From DASUPK01 sp963831605 (GTDB taxonomy: Bacteria; Actinomycetota; Thermoleophilia; Solirubrobacterales; 70-9), in contig CAWHQR010000008.1 in assembly GCA_963831605.1 (NCBI GenBank), positions 434,001-498,000 on the forward strand: a stretch of DNA of 64,000 bases. The letters run 5' to 3'. A program made the position numbers and the translations under genes. Shown here in pieces: positions 41,556-49,747 of the stretch. A model generated the notes under the pieces. It saw nothing but the letters and a program-made list of their open reading frames with translations, had not been told where the DNA came from and did not search any database. Numbering within the stretch: position 1 is the first letter of the stretch; every line of letters begins with the position of its first letter.

Positions 41556-42299
41556 CTAGGCCACCGCGGGCTGCGTGCGCTCGCCGAGCTCCCAGAGAAC
41601 CTTGGCCGTGCGCGGGGCCGGCTGCGGGTCGAGCAGCAGGCGGTCGCGGAGCAGCGCGTAGTCCTCGGGAGTGTCGAGGTCGAGGCCCATGGAGTCGAGC
41701 TGCTCCAGCGCGAAGCTGATCCCCGAGCCGCGCGCCCGGCTCACGTGGCGAGCGCAGCTGTCGGGCCCGAAGGCAGGGAGGAAGACATCCGGTGGCGCGA
41801 GCACGAGGCCGTTGGTGCCCGTCCCGTGACGGTCGGGGATGATCAGGACCGTCCGCGGGGAGCGGCCGATGTGGGCATCGAGCTCGTCGGTGTCGAGCAT
41901 CGGGCAGTCCACGGGCAGCATGGCGACGCGATCGGCGCCCTCCGCCATGGCGGCGCGAGCCCCGGCCGCGGCCGCCTCCGAGTGCCCTTCATCCTCTGTC
42001 TGGATCAGGACCTTGTGCCCGAACCAGCGAACCTGGCGCGCGATCGACGCATCGGCGGTGACCACCAGGACCTCGTCGATGCAGCGGCTGCGGGGAAGCT
42101 TCACGATCAGGTCGAGGAAGAGAGCCTCGGCGAGCTGGTTGCGCTCGTCCCCTGACAGCGTGCCGTCCAGCCGCCCATTGGCGACCGACAGTCCCTTCAC
42201 CGGAACAATTGCGGTCGTGTGCAGGTTGTTGGAGCCCACTCCCATGAGATTCAGGCTACCGGGTAAGGCGCCGTTGAAACCCGGTTCTCGCCGATTCAT
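41556..42299 (-). CDS. cofC: CofC-type guanylyltransferase of F420 biosynthesis
   Basis: This 247-residue enzyme activates 2-phospholactate or PEP with GTP for transfer to F0. Landmarks are TTAIVPVKGLSVANGRL, RVAMLPVDCPMLDTDELDAH and IIPDRHGTGTNGLVLAPP, a pattern typical of CofC/FbiD nucleotidyltransferases. Its ATG overlaps the cofD stop (ATGA). An internal Met at residue 19 could be an alternative start, because the first 18 residues (MNRREPGFNGALPGSLNL) are not part of the usual fold. Confidence 0.9.
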   Translation of the reverse strand: MNRREPGFNGALPGSLNLMGVGSNNLHTTAIVPVKGLSVANGRLDGTLSGDERNQLAEALFLDLIVKLPRSRCIDEVLVVTADASIARQVRWFGHKVLIQTEDEGHSEAAAAGARAAMAEGADRVAMLPVDCPMLDTDELDAHIGRSPRTVLIIPDRHGTGTNGLVLAPPDVFLPAFGPDSCARHVSRARGSGISFALEQLDSMGLDLDTPEDYALLRDRLLLDPQPAPRTAKVLWELGERTQPAVA

Positions 42300-43243
42300 G
42301 GTTGCCCGGCAAGCATCGAGGCGAACTCGAGGGTCCGCTCCGCCAGCTCGCGCCTGCCGGCGCGGCCCAGCATCAGCGTGGGAGAGCTCATGATCCGGAT
42401 TCCCTCGGGAGGCGGGTCCGGGTCCTCCGGATCGCAGATCATCCCGTCGAGCAACCCCTGGTAGAGCGATGCCGCCCCGGCGGCGCTCGACGGGCGCCCG
42501 ATCGCGCGCATGAACAGGTCCGTGGGTCCCTTGACCACCTGGCCCGCCACGTACGGGCTGACGGCGACGACGGGCGCGGCCGACGCCGAAATCGCCTCAC
42601 GCACGGCCGGCATGGAGACGATCGGCCCGATCGAGATCACCGGGTTCGAGGGCCCGATCACGATCGCCTCCGCATCGCCGATCGCCGCGAGCACCTCCGG
42701 CGTGGGGGTGGCCGCCTCCAGGCCCTCGATCTCGACCCCCTCGACCGCCGCCTGGGCGTGCTCGGCGACCAGATACTGCTGAAGGTCCCTCCAGCCCTCG
42801 GCGGTCCTGACGCGCGTGCGGACCCGTTCCTCGCACATCGGCAGGACGGCGGCCTGGACGCCCAGGGCGCGCGCTATCTGCGACTGGGCATCCGTGCGGC
42901 GGCCGCCCTCGGCTACGAACTCCTTCCGGTAGAGGCAGGTCGCGAGATCGCGGTCGGACAGCCGAAACCAGTCGGGCGTTCCGAGTTGGACCAGGCGGTC
43001 GAAGACGGTGAAGGTGTCGTCCTTGATCCCCCAGCCCCGCTCTTCGTCGATCTCTCCGCTCAGCCAGTAGGTGACGAGATCGGGATCGGGGGAGACGTCC
43101 ACGCCGGCGATCTCGATGTCGTCCCCCGTATTGACCACAACGGAGAGGCCGGCTCCAAGCACGTCCTGGAGTCCCGCTGCGAGCTTGGCCCCGCCGGTGC
43201 CGCCCGCGAGCACGACGCAGCGCCCGATTCCGCCCTCCGCCAC
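42296..43243 (-). CDS. cofD: 2-phospho-L-lactate / PEP transferase of F420 biosynthesis
   Basis: This 315-residue transferase moves the phospholactyl or phosphoenolpyruvyl group onto F0 to form F420-0 or its dehydro form. It has VVLAGGTGGAKLAAGL at residues 10-25, VVNTGDDIEIAGVDVSPDPD and IGPSNPVISIGPI, all hallmark CofD/FbiA segments. GTG 43243 starts five bases after the npdG stop, and its stop overlaps the cofC start. It is cytoplasmic and Mg-dependent. Confidence 0.93.
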   Translation of the reverse strand: MAEGGIGRCVVLAGGTGGAKLAAGLQDVLGAGLSVVVNTGDDIEIAGVDVSPDPDLVTYWLSGEIDEERGWGIKDDTFTVFDRLVQLGTPDWFRLSDRDLATCLYRKEFVAEGGRRTDAQSQIARALGVQAAVLPMCEERVRTRVRTAEGWRDLQQYLVAEHAQAAVEGVEIEGLEAATPTPEVLAAIGDAEAIVIGPSNPVISIGPIVSMPAVREAISASAAPVVAVSPYVAGQVVKGPTDLFMRAIGRPSSAAGAASLYQGLLDGMICDPEDPDPPPEGIRIMSSPTLMLGRAGRRELAERTLEFASMLAGQP

Positions 43244-43248
43244 TCCGC

Positions 43249-43932
43249 CTACGACCAGTGGTCGCCGTCGGGCAGGCCGGTGATCCTGATCCCGGCGTGA
43301 GTCTTGTACCGGCTGTTGATCCCGATCAGAAGAGCGGTCAGGGGCTCGACGATCCGAGCCTGGTCGAGCGGCCCCGCATTGACGGGGCGCAGCCCATCGA
43401 TCAACTCGATCACCTCGGCGACTCGCGCCTTGTCCGCCTTCCGGTTGCCGCAGATCAGCACGTCCTCGTCGAGCTCGCCATCACCCGCCAGGATCGGGGC
43501 GCTCACGGTGTGGAGCGTCGAGATCACCGTGACCCCGTCCGGTGCCATCTCCTGCGCCTGCTGAGCCGCCGATCCCTGCCAGACGCCGAGGGTCCGGGTC
43601 GCCTTGCCCGAGATGGCGGCGGCGAGCGGAACCGTGCAATCGACCAGCAGCTGGTCCGGGCTCAGGGCCTCCTTCAGGTTGGTCAGGGTCTCGGACTGGG
43701 CACGGAAGGGGACCGTGAGGAAGACGATCGGTCCGCGCTTCACCGCCTCTGCGTTGTCGAGCCCCTCCACCCGGGCATCCGGGACCGCCTCGCGCAGCCT
43801 GCCCGCGGCCTCCTCGGCTCGCTCGGGCTTACGCGACCCGATCACAATCTCCTGACCCGCGCGCGCCAGGCGCACGGCAAGGCCGTAGCCCAGCGCTCCT
43901 GTACCGCCGATGATCGGGATTGGCTCAGCCAC
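43249..43932 (-). CDS. npdG: F420-dependent NADP reductase
   Basis: This 227-residue Rossmann protein exchanges hydride between reduced F420 and NADP. The nucleotide loop is IIGGTGALGYGLAVRLA at the very N-terminus, followed by the NADP-specific basic residues in IGSRKPERAEEAA. FLTVPFRAQSETL and the GLRPVNAGPLDQARIVEPLT segment are typical of NpdG/Fno. It is the first gene of the operon with cofD, cofC and cofE, so F420 synthesis and its link to the NADPH pool are expressed together. Confidence 0.92.
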   Translation of the reverse strand: MAEPIPIIGGTGALGYGLAVRLARAGQEIVIGSRKPERAEEAAGRLREAVPDARVEGLDNAEAVKRGPIVFLTVPFRAQSETLTNLKEALSPDQLLVDCTVPLAAAISGKATRTLGVWQGSAAQQAQEMAPDGVTVISTLHTVSAPILAGDGELDEDVLICGNRKADKARVAEVIELIDGLRPVNAGPLDQARIVEPLTALLIGINSRYKTHAGIRITGLPDGDHWS

Positions 43933-43976
43933 CGGCGAGCAAGCTACAGGTCGCCCCGATTAGGCTGCCTGTCGCC

Positions 43977-44718
43977 ATGAGGCTCGAAGGCAGAAAGGCG
44001 CTCGTCACCGGGCGGCGGCAGCGGCATCGGAGCCGCGGTCGCGCGCCGCCTCGCCGCCGAGGGCGCGGAGGTCACGATCGGGGACCTGAACCTGGAGGGG
44101 GCGACCGAGGTCGCGGGGGAGATCTCCGGCCTCGCCATCGAGCTCGACGTGACGGACCTGGGGTCTGCCCAGGGGGCCGTCGAGAGCGCGGGCCCACCCA
44201 TCGACATCCTGGTCAACAACGCCGGGACCGACGAGTTCGGCTTCTTCACCCAGACGACGCCCGAGCAGTGGGAGAAGGTGATCGGCGTCAACCTGCGCGG
44301 CGTCCTCAATTGCACCTTCGCGGCGCTGCCCGGCATGCAGGAGGCCGGCTACGGCAAGATCGTCAGCATCGCGTCGGAGGCCGGGCGCGTGGGTTCAAAG
44401 GGCTCCGCCGTGTATTCGGCCGCGAAGGCCGGCGTGATCGGATTCACGAAGGTGATGGCACGCGAGAACGCCCGCTACGGAATCACCGCCAACGCGATCG
44501 CTCCCGGGCCGATCGAGACCCCGCTGCTGATGGGGGCGAAGCAGCTCGGCGAGATCGGGGAGAAGATCATCGAGACGATGAAGGCCGGGACGCAGCTCGG
44601 CCGGCTGGGTCAGCCCGAGGAGGTCGCCGCCGCGGTCGCCTTCCTCTGCTCGGACGACTCCTCCTATGTGACCGGCGAGTGCATCGGCGTCTCCGGCGGC
44701 ATGGGCATGGTGGGCTGA
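43977..44718 (+). pseudogene. Short-chain dehydrogenase (FabG-like) with a +1 frameshift near its start
   Basis: The gene starts MRLEGRKALVTG. One extra C at about 44010-44014 then disrupts the glycine loop, which reads GGGSGIGAAVARRLAAEG when one base is removed. The remainder is a complete SDR: NNAGTDEFGFF, the catalytic serine in IVSIASEAGRV, YSAAKAGVIGFTK and the C-terminal SYVTGECIGVSGGMG. The corrected length is 246 residues. The stop overlaps the next gene as TGATG. A residual assembly indel seems more likely than true inactivation, since everything downstream is conserved. Confidence 0.8.
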
Positions 44719-45092
44719 TGGCGCTCGAGGTGGGGATGGAGCGCGACATGGAGTTCGTCGTCGAGGACCGGCTGATCACCGACGTCGGAGGGACCATCGG
44801 CGCCAGTGTCCTCTCGACGCCGGGCATGATCGGGATGATGGAGGCGTGCTGCGCCGGCCTCGCGTACGAGAACCTCGAGGACGGCAGCGCGACGGTCGGT
44901 TTCGAGGTCTGCATCAAGCACGTCGCGGCCGCGGCCGAGGGCTCGACCTGCGTCGTCCACGCGAAGCTGAACGAGATCGTCGACGGCCGCAAGCTCCGTT
45001 TCGACGTCGAGGTCAAGGAGGGCGACCGCACGGTCGGCGTGGGCACGCACGAGCGACGCGTGATCCAGGTCGGGTCGGTCGGCAGCGAATAG
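44718..45092 (+). CDS. FlK-like hot-dog thioesterase
   Basis: This 124-residue protein matches the fluoroacetyl-CoA-thioesterase-like family: VLSTPGMIGMMEACCAGLAY near residue 34, ATVGFEVCIKHVAAAAEGST, and a C-terminal VGVGTHERRVI. The Thr/Glu/His set used by this family appears as the Thr of STPG, the Glu of MMEA and the His of IKHVA. It starts inside the stop codon of the SDR (TGATG) and is probably cotranslated with it. Its natural acyl-CoA substrate is unknown. Confidence 0.8.
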   Translation: MALEVGMERDMEFVVEDRLITDVGGTIGASVLSTPGMIGMMEACCAGLAYENLEDGSATVGFEVCIKHVAAAAEGSTCVVHAKLNEIVDGRKLRFDVEVKEGDRTVGVGTHERRVIQVGSVGSE

Positions 45093-45159
45093 AGCCGAGC
45101 CGCTCGCCTGGTGACTTCTTCCGGCATATCCGGAACAACTCGCCAACTAGGCTGAAGTG

Positions 45160-46080
45160 ATGCCCGAGGAGCTTCCCAACCGCGTCCGCATCCGCGAGGT
45201 GGGGCCTCGCGACGGGTTCCAGAACGAGCCCGAGGTGATCCCGACCGAGGAGAAGGTGCGCTTGATCGGCCTGCTCGGCGAGGCGGGCTTGAAGAGGATC
45301 GAGATCACATCGTTCGTCCGCGCGGACGTGATCCCGCAGCTTGCGGACGGGGCCGAGGTGCTCACGCGGTTCGAGCCGCGGGACGATGTTGCGTATTCGG
45401 TGCTGATTCCGAACAGAAGGGGTCTGGAGAACGCGCTGAAGCTCCGGGACCGCTTCCAGGAGGCGAGCTTCTTCCTCTCGGCGTCGGAGACCCATAACCG
45501 AAAGAACGTCAACCGCTCGATAGACGAGTCGCTGGCGGATCTGGAGGGAACGATCGGTGAGGCAAGGGATGCCGGGCTGCGCTGCGAGGGGGTCATCTCG
45601 ACGAGCTTCGGCTGCCCGTACGAGGGAGAGGTGCCGGCTGATCGCGTTTTCGAGATCGCCGGGAAGCTGAGCAGCTTCGGCTGCGAGGAAATCGCCTTCG
45701 GCGACACCACGGGGATGGCAAATCCCCGGCAGGTCGGAGAGTTCTTCGCACAGGCCCGGGAGCGACTTGCGGGGGTCGAGCTGACCGCCCACTTCCACAA
45801 CACACGGGGACAGGGCCTGGCCAACATCCTCGCCGCACTCGAGCAGGGCATCGAGTCCTTCGAGAGCTCCTTCGGTGAGCTCGGCGGCTGCCCCGTGCCG
45901 CCCGGATCGACGGGCAACATCTCGACGGAGGACCTGGTCTCGATGCTGGAGGAGATGGGGGTCGAGACCGGCGTCGACCTGGCGAAGCTGATCCAGGCCT
46001 CCACGGAAGCTCAGAAGGTGCTCGGCCGCCCGTTGGGAGCCCACCTGCTCACGGCGGGCCCGATCGACTGGCACCGGTAG
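45160..46080 (+). CDS. mvaB: Hydroxymethylglutaryl-CoA lyase (HMGL-like)
   Basis: The protein has 306 residues from ATG 45160, with GTG 45157 one codon earlier. The DRE-TIM metallolyase pattern is clear: VREVGPRDGFQNEP-type opening (REVGPRDGFQNEP), ITSFVRADVIPQLADG, STSFGCPYEGEV, HFHNTRGQGLANILAAL and the signature GELGGCPVPPGSTGNISTED with the catalytic cysteine. HMG-CoA lyase produces acetoacetate and acetyl-CoA in leucine breakdown. Acetoacetyl-CoA synthetase, present at 52-54 kb, could re-activate the product. Confidence 0.9.
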   Translation: MPEELPNRVRIREVGPRDGFQNEPEVIPTEEKVRLIGLLGEAGLKRIEITSFVRADVIPQLADGAEVLTRFEPRDDVAYSVLIPNRRGLENALKLRDRFQEASFFLSASETHNRKNVNRSIDESLADLEGTIGEARDAGLRCEGVISTSFGCPYEGEVPADRVFEIAGKLSSFGCEEIAFGDTTGMANPRQVGEFFAQARERLAGVELTAHFHNTRGQGLANILAALEQGIESFESSFGELGGCPVPPGSTGNISTEDLVSMLEEMGVETGVDLAKLIQASTEAQKVLGRPLGAHLLTAGPIDWHR

Positions 46081-46090
46081 GGTGCCCGGT

Positions 46091-46471
46091 ATGCAGAGCG
46101 ATCGCTTTCGTGCCGCGGCCGAATCGAAGGACTTCTCCGCGATCGACGAGCTCTTCGCGGAGGACGTCGTCTTCCGCAGTCCCGTCGTCTTCAAGCCGTA
46201 CGAGGGCCGCGAGGCGGTCGCGATGCTGCTCGGTGCGGTGGGCCAGGTGTTCGAGGACTTCCGCTATACCGACCAGGTCGAGACCGGCGACGCTGCGGCG
46301 CTCGCCTTCAGCGCACGGGTCGGCGACCGGGAGCTCGACGGCATCGACTTCCTCCACTTCGACGACGAGGGCCGGGTCAGCCGGATGGAGGTCTTCATCC
46401 GGCCGATGAGCGGCATGCACGCGCTCGCCGACGGGATGAAGCAGAAGCTCGAAGAAGTCTCGGCCGCGTAG
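46091..46471 (+). CDS. NTF2/SnoaL-like protein
   Basis: This is a 126-residue protein from ATG 46091; GTG 46082 is possible. The pattern is that of a SnoaL-like fold: FRAAAESKDFSAIDELFAED, YEGREAVAMLLGAVGQVFED and a strand-rich half ending DFLHFDDEGRVSRMEVFIRP. It lies 10 bases after the HMG-CoA lyase gene and is probably in the same transcript. The reaction or ligand is unknown. Confidence 0.75.
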   Translation: MQSDRFRAAAESKDFSAIDELFAEDVVFRSPVVFKPYEGREAVAMLLGAVGQVFEDFRYTDQVETGDAAALAFSARVGDRELDGIDFLHFDDEGRVSRMEVFIRPMSGMHALADGMKQKLEEVSAA

Positions 46472-47977
46472 CTACTGACAGGAAGGGCCGTTGCACGTCT
46501 TGAGCTGCAACAGCCTCGTCTTGAGCTGGGCCGCCAGCGCGACGTCGGCGGGTGAGGGGGCCGCCGGCCCCGGCGGGTCGTAGAGCCGATTGGTGAGCTC
46601 GTAGGGATCGGTATTCAGGTTGTAGAGCTCCTGGTCCCCGTTGCTCCAGAGGTTGTACTTCCATGGACCGCTTCGGATCCCGTAGGTGCCGATGTCAGGG
46701 CTTTCGAAGAGGATGGAGCGGTTCGTGTCGACGTTCGGGTTCTGGGCGAGGGGCAGCAGGGGGATCCCGTCCATGACACGGGCGGGCGTTGCGCCGGTCA
46801 GTGCCGTGATCGTCGGGGCCAGGTCGATGTTCGCCGCGAGCTGGTCTCGCACCTCGCCCTGGGGGAAGCCAGGGCCTCGGATCACGAGCGGCACCCGCTC
46901 GCCCTCCTCGTAGAGAAAGTTCTTGAACTCGATCCGGTGGGCGCCCATCTCGAGGCCGTTGTCGGAGGTGAAGATGAAGAAGGTCCGCCGCTTGTCGCCG
47001 AACTTGCGGACCAGCCCGAAGATCCGCTTCACCTCGTCGTCCACCGAGAGCAGGCTCTCCTGGCGGCCGCGGTAGCGCCGGTCGATGTCGGCGAGCTGTG
47101 CGTCTGAGAGCTGCGGGATGTCCCGGATCTGCTTCGGCTTGTCCGAGACGTTCGCCTCGTCGAAGTTGGGCGGCTGCGGGGCGGTGATGTCGCCGAACAC
47201 GCCGAGGTACTGGGGCGCAGGCTCGGGGTCCCGCGTCGACCAGATCGGGGTGCCGGCCTCGCCGTGAGGGTTGTTCGGGTTGTAGTAGATGAAGAACGGC
47301 TTGGGGCTGATCGTCCACTGCTTCAGCACAGCGTTCACCTTGGAGTCGAGGACGTAGTCGATGTAGTTGCTCGGCTTGCGTGCGTAGTGATGGACCTTGC
47401 CGTTCTCGTTCAGCTTGAAGCCGTAGCGATGCTGCTCGGTGCCCCCGGTGAGGGCATACCACTGGGTCCAGCCCTTCGGGACCTCGCGCGGACTGAACGG
47501 GGGAACGCCGTACCCGTTCAGGTACTTGCCGAACATCGCGGTTCGATACTTGGCCTTCCGCAGCCAGACCGCGAGCGTGTTCGAGCTGTCGAGATCGCCG
47601 AAGCGCTGGTCGGTGAGCACGTGGTGGTTGTGCGCGTACTGCCCGGTGAGGAAGGTCGCCCGCGAGGGACAGCAGAGCGGGTACGAGACGTAGCTGTTGC
47701 GGAAGGTGGTGCCGTGGGCGGCCAGCAGGCTGAGCGTGTTGCGCATGACGGACATGTCGCTCTGGTTCATGTCGTCGGTGTCGATCACGACGACGTTCGG
47801 GCGCTTCTGCAGGGCGTTCTTGCGTCGCAGCTGCGCAAGCTTCTCGCGATGCGCCGCGCACGCCTTGTCGCACTTCGCCTGGGCAGGTCCGGGCGCGGCC
47901 GCCGCTGTGCAGGCGAAGACGCCCGCCGCGAGCGCAGCGAGAGCCAAGCCTGCCCAATGTCGTCTGCCCCAGCTCAT
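46472..47977 (-). CDS. Secreted sulfatase (paralog of 58158-59861)
   Basis: The 501 residues have an N-terminal signal (AGLALAALAAGVFACTAAAA). The active-site motif YPLCCPSRATFLTGQYAHNH places the formylglycine cysteine at 102 in C-x-P-S-R. Metal-ligand segments are VVVIDTDDM near 66 and FTSDNGLEMGAH. The C-terminal GIRSGPWKYNLWSNGDQEL is also typical. It hydrolyses sulfate esters outside the cytoplasm after oxidation of Cys102 by a formylglycine-generating enzyme not found in this window. The length and motifs resemble N-acetylglucosamine-6-sulfatase-type enzymes. Its stop abuts the upstream plus-strand gene. Confidence 0.9.
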   Translation of the reverse strand: MSWGRRHWAGLALAALAAGVFACTAAAAPGPAQAKCDKACAAHREKLAQLRRKNALQKRPNVVVIDTDDMNQSDMSVMRNTLSLLAAHGTTFRNSYVSYPLCCPSRATFLTGQYAHNHHVLTDQRFGDLDSSNTLAVWLRKAKYRTAMFGKYLNGYGVPPFSPREVPKGWTQWYALTGGTEQHRYGFKLNENGKVHHYARKPSNYIDYVLDSKVNAVLKQWTISPKPFFIYYNPNNPHGEAGTPIWSTRDPEPAPQYLGVFGDITAPQPPNFDEANVSDKPKQIRDIPQLSDAQLADIDRRYRGRQESLLSVDDEVKRIFGLVRKFGDKRRTFFIFTSDNGLEMGAHRIEFKNFLYEEGERVPLVIRGPGFPQGEVRDQLAANIDLAPTITALTGATPARVMDGIPLLPLAQNPNVDTNRSILFESPDIGTYGIRSGPWKYNLWSNGDQELYNLNTDPYELTNRLYDPPGPAAPSPADVALAAQLKTRLLQLKTCNGPSCQ

Positions 47978-48092
47978 ACCGATCAGAAACCCGCGTCACC
48001 TTAGGTGGTTGCGCTGTCGCCATGCCCCGGCGGACGCGCCCGCGTATCCTCCCCGCCGCCAATTCGAGACCGAAGAGAGGGAGCTAAGACAT

Positions 48093-48977
48093 ATGGCGAT
48101 CAGCAAGGTCGGCGTCCTGGGCTGCGGCCTGATGGGCCACGGGATCTCACAGATCTGCGCGCAGCAGGGCTGGGACGTGGTGGTGCGGGAGATCGATCAG
48201 GCGCCGCTCGACAAGGGGATGGCCAAGATCGAGAAGCAGCTCGCGCGCGCCGTCGAGAAGGGCAGGATGGAACAGTCCGAGGCGGACGCCGTGCGCGGCC
48301 GGATCACGCCGACGCTCGACTACTCGGACCTCGCCGACTGCGATCTGGTGATCGAGGCGATCACCGAGGACCTCGACCGCAAGCTCGAGATGTGGCGGGA
48401 GCTGGACGAGATCGTCAATGACGACGCCTACCTCGCCACCAATACCTCGTCCCTCTCCGTCGCCACCCAGGCGGACGCCACGAAGCGCCCGGAGCGCATG
48501 CTCGGGCTCCACTTCTTCAATCCGCCCCAGGTGATGCCGCTGCTCGAGGTTGTGCGGGCCGAGGGGTCCTCCGACGAGGCCGTCGCCCTCGGGTTCGAGG
48601 TCGGCGAGGCGCTCGGGAAGACGACCGTGGCCGCCGGCGACAACCGCGGCTTCATCGTCAACCGGCTCCTGGTGCCCTACATGCTGGACGCGATCCGAGC
48701 CCACGAGCAGGGCGTCGGCTCCATCAAGGACATCGACACGGGGATGATGGCCGGAGCCAGCCATCCGATGGGCCCGCTCACCCTCGCGGACTTCGTCGGG
48801 CTGGACACCCTCGTCGCGATCGCCGGCGTGATGGTCGACGCCTACGGCGAGGAGCGCTTCGCGGCCCCGGACACGCTCAAGAAGATGGTCGACGCCGGCG
48901 ATTTCGGCCGCAAGTCGGGCAAGGGGTTCTACGATTACTCCGGCGATGAGCCTGTCCCGGTGGATGCCGGGGCCTAG
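48093..48977 (+). CDS. hbd: 3-hydroxybutyryl-CoA dehydrogenase
   Basis: This 294-residue enzyme reversibly reduces acetoacetyl-CoA to 3-hydroxybutyryl-CoA. The N-terminal Rossmann loop is VGVLGCGLMGHGISQICA. NTSSLSV near 117, LHFFNPPQVMPLLEVV with the catalytic His, and DNRGFIVNRLLVPYMLDAIR are the family landmarks, followed by AGASHPMGPLTLADFVGLD. GGGAG lies about 12 bases upstream of the ATG. It would supply the C4 precursor of crotonyl-CoA for Ccr. The same transcript probably continues into the DivIVA-like and carboxylase genes. Confidence 0.92.
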   Translation: MAISKVGVLGCGLMGHGISQICAQQGWDVVVREIDQAPLDKGMAKIEKQLARAVEKGRMEQSEADAVRGRITPTLDYSDLADCDLVIEAITEDLDRKLEMWRELDEIVNDDAYLATNTSSLSVATQADATKRPERMLGLHFFNPPQVMPLLEVVRAEGSSDEAVALGFEVGEALGKTTVAAGDNRGFIVNRLLVPYMLDAIRAHEQGVGSIKDIDTGMMAGASHPMGPLTLADFVGLDTLVAIAGVMVDAYGEERFAAPDTLKKMVDAGDFGRKSGKGFYDYSGDEPVPVDAGA

Positions 48978-49001
48978 CCAGCTCGAGGAGGAACCCTTCG
49001 C

Positions 49002-49731
49002 ATGCCAGTCGACCAGACCAGCCTGGACCGGATCCGCAACGCGACCTTCCCGTCCTCGCGACGCGGGTACGACAAGAACGAGGTCGAGAAGTTCCTGGCG
49101 CGTCTCGCCGACTGGCTCGAGACCGGGGCCGGGGAGGAGTCCCGGTCCGACACCGTCAAGCGGGAGCTCGAGCGGGTCGGTCAGAGGACCGGCGCGATCC
49201 TGGCTCAGGCCGAGGAGAGTGCACAGCAGATTCGGGCCGAGGCCGAGGAGGAAGCTCGCGGGACGGTGAACACGGCGAACATGGAGGCCGACGAGACCAG
49301 GACGGAGACCGAGCAGATCCGGCAGGCTACGCAGGAGGAGGCGGAGGCCATCCGCCAGCAGGCCGAGCAGAAGGCCCGTGACACCATCGCGTCGGCGCAG
49401 GCCGAGGCGGCGCGAATAGTCGAGGAAAGCATGCAGCGCCGGGAAGACATCGAGGCGGCGATCGCCGATCTCATCCGCCGGCGCAACGACGTCCTGGCCG
49501 ACACCGAGGACCTCACGGCCAAGCTGACCAGCGCCGTCTCGGAGCACCGGACAGAGCCGGGATCGGATTCGTTTGAAGAGCCGGGCGATTCCGAACCGCT
49601 CGCCGGGGAGGGCGAGGACGAAAGAGCTCGAGACGGACGAGCACGAGGCCGAGGCTGAACACGAGGACGAGGCTTCATCAGAGGAGACGCAGGTCGTCGA
49701 CGCCGAGTCCGAGCACGAGGCTCGGACCTGA
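49002..49731 (+). pseudogene. DivIVA-domain coiled-coil protein with a +1 frameshift near its C-terminus
   Basis: GGAGGAA precedes the ATG. Residues 1-45 contain the DivIVA-type segment TFPSSRRGYDKNEVEKFLAR, followed by a long Glu/Gln/Ala coiled coil (EESAQQIRAEAEEEARG to VEESMQRREDIEAAI). An extra A in the run at 49621-49623 throws the reading into an early stop at 49658. With one base removed the acidic tail continues (ELETDEHEAEAEHEDEASS) to 49731, for 242 residues. Because only the tail is affected, a shortened protein could still function. DivIVA-like proteins organise polar growth or act as scaffolds. Confidence 0.75.
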
Positions 49732-49747
49732 TCGATCCGAGGCGGTC

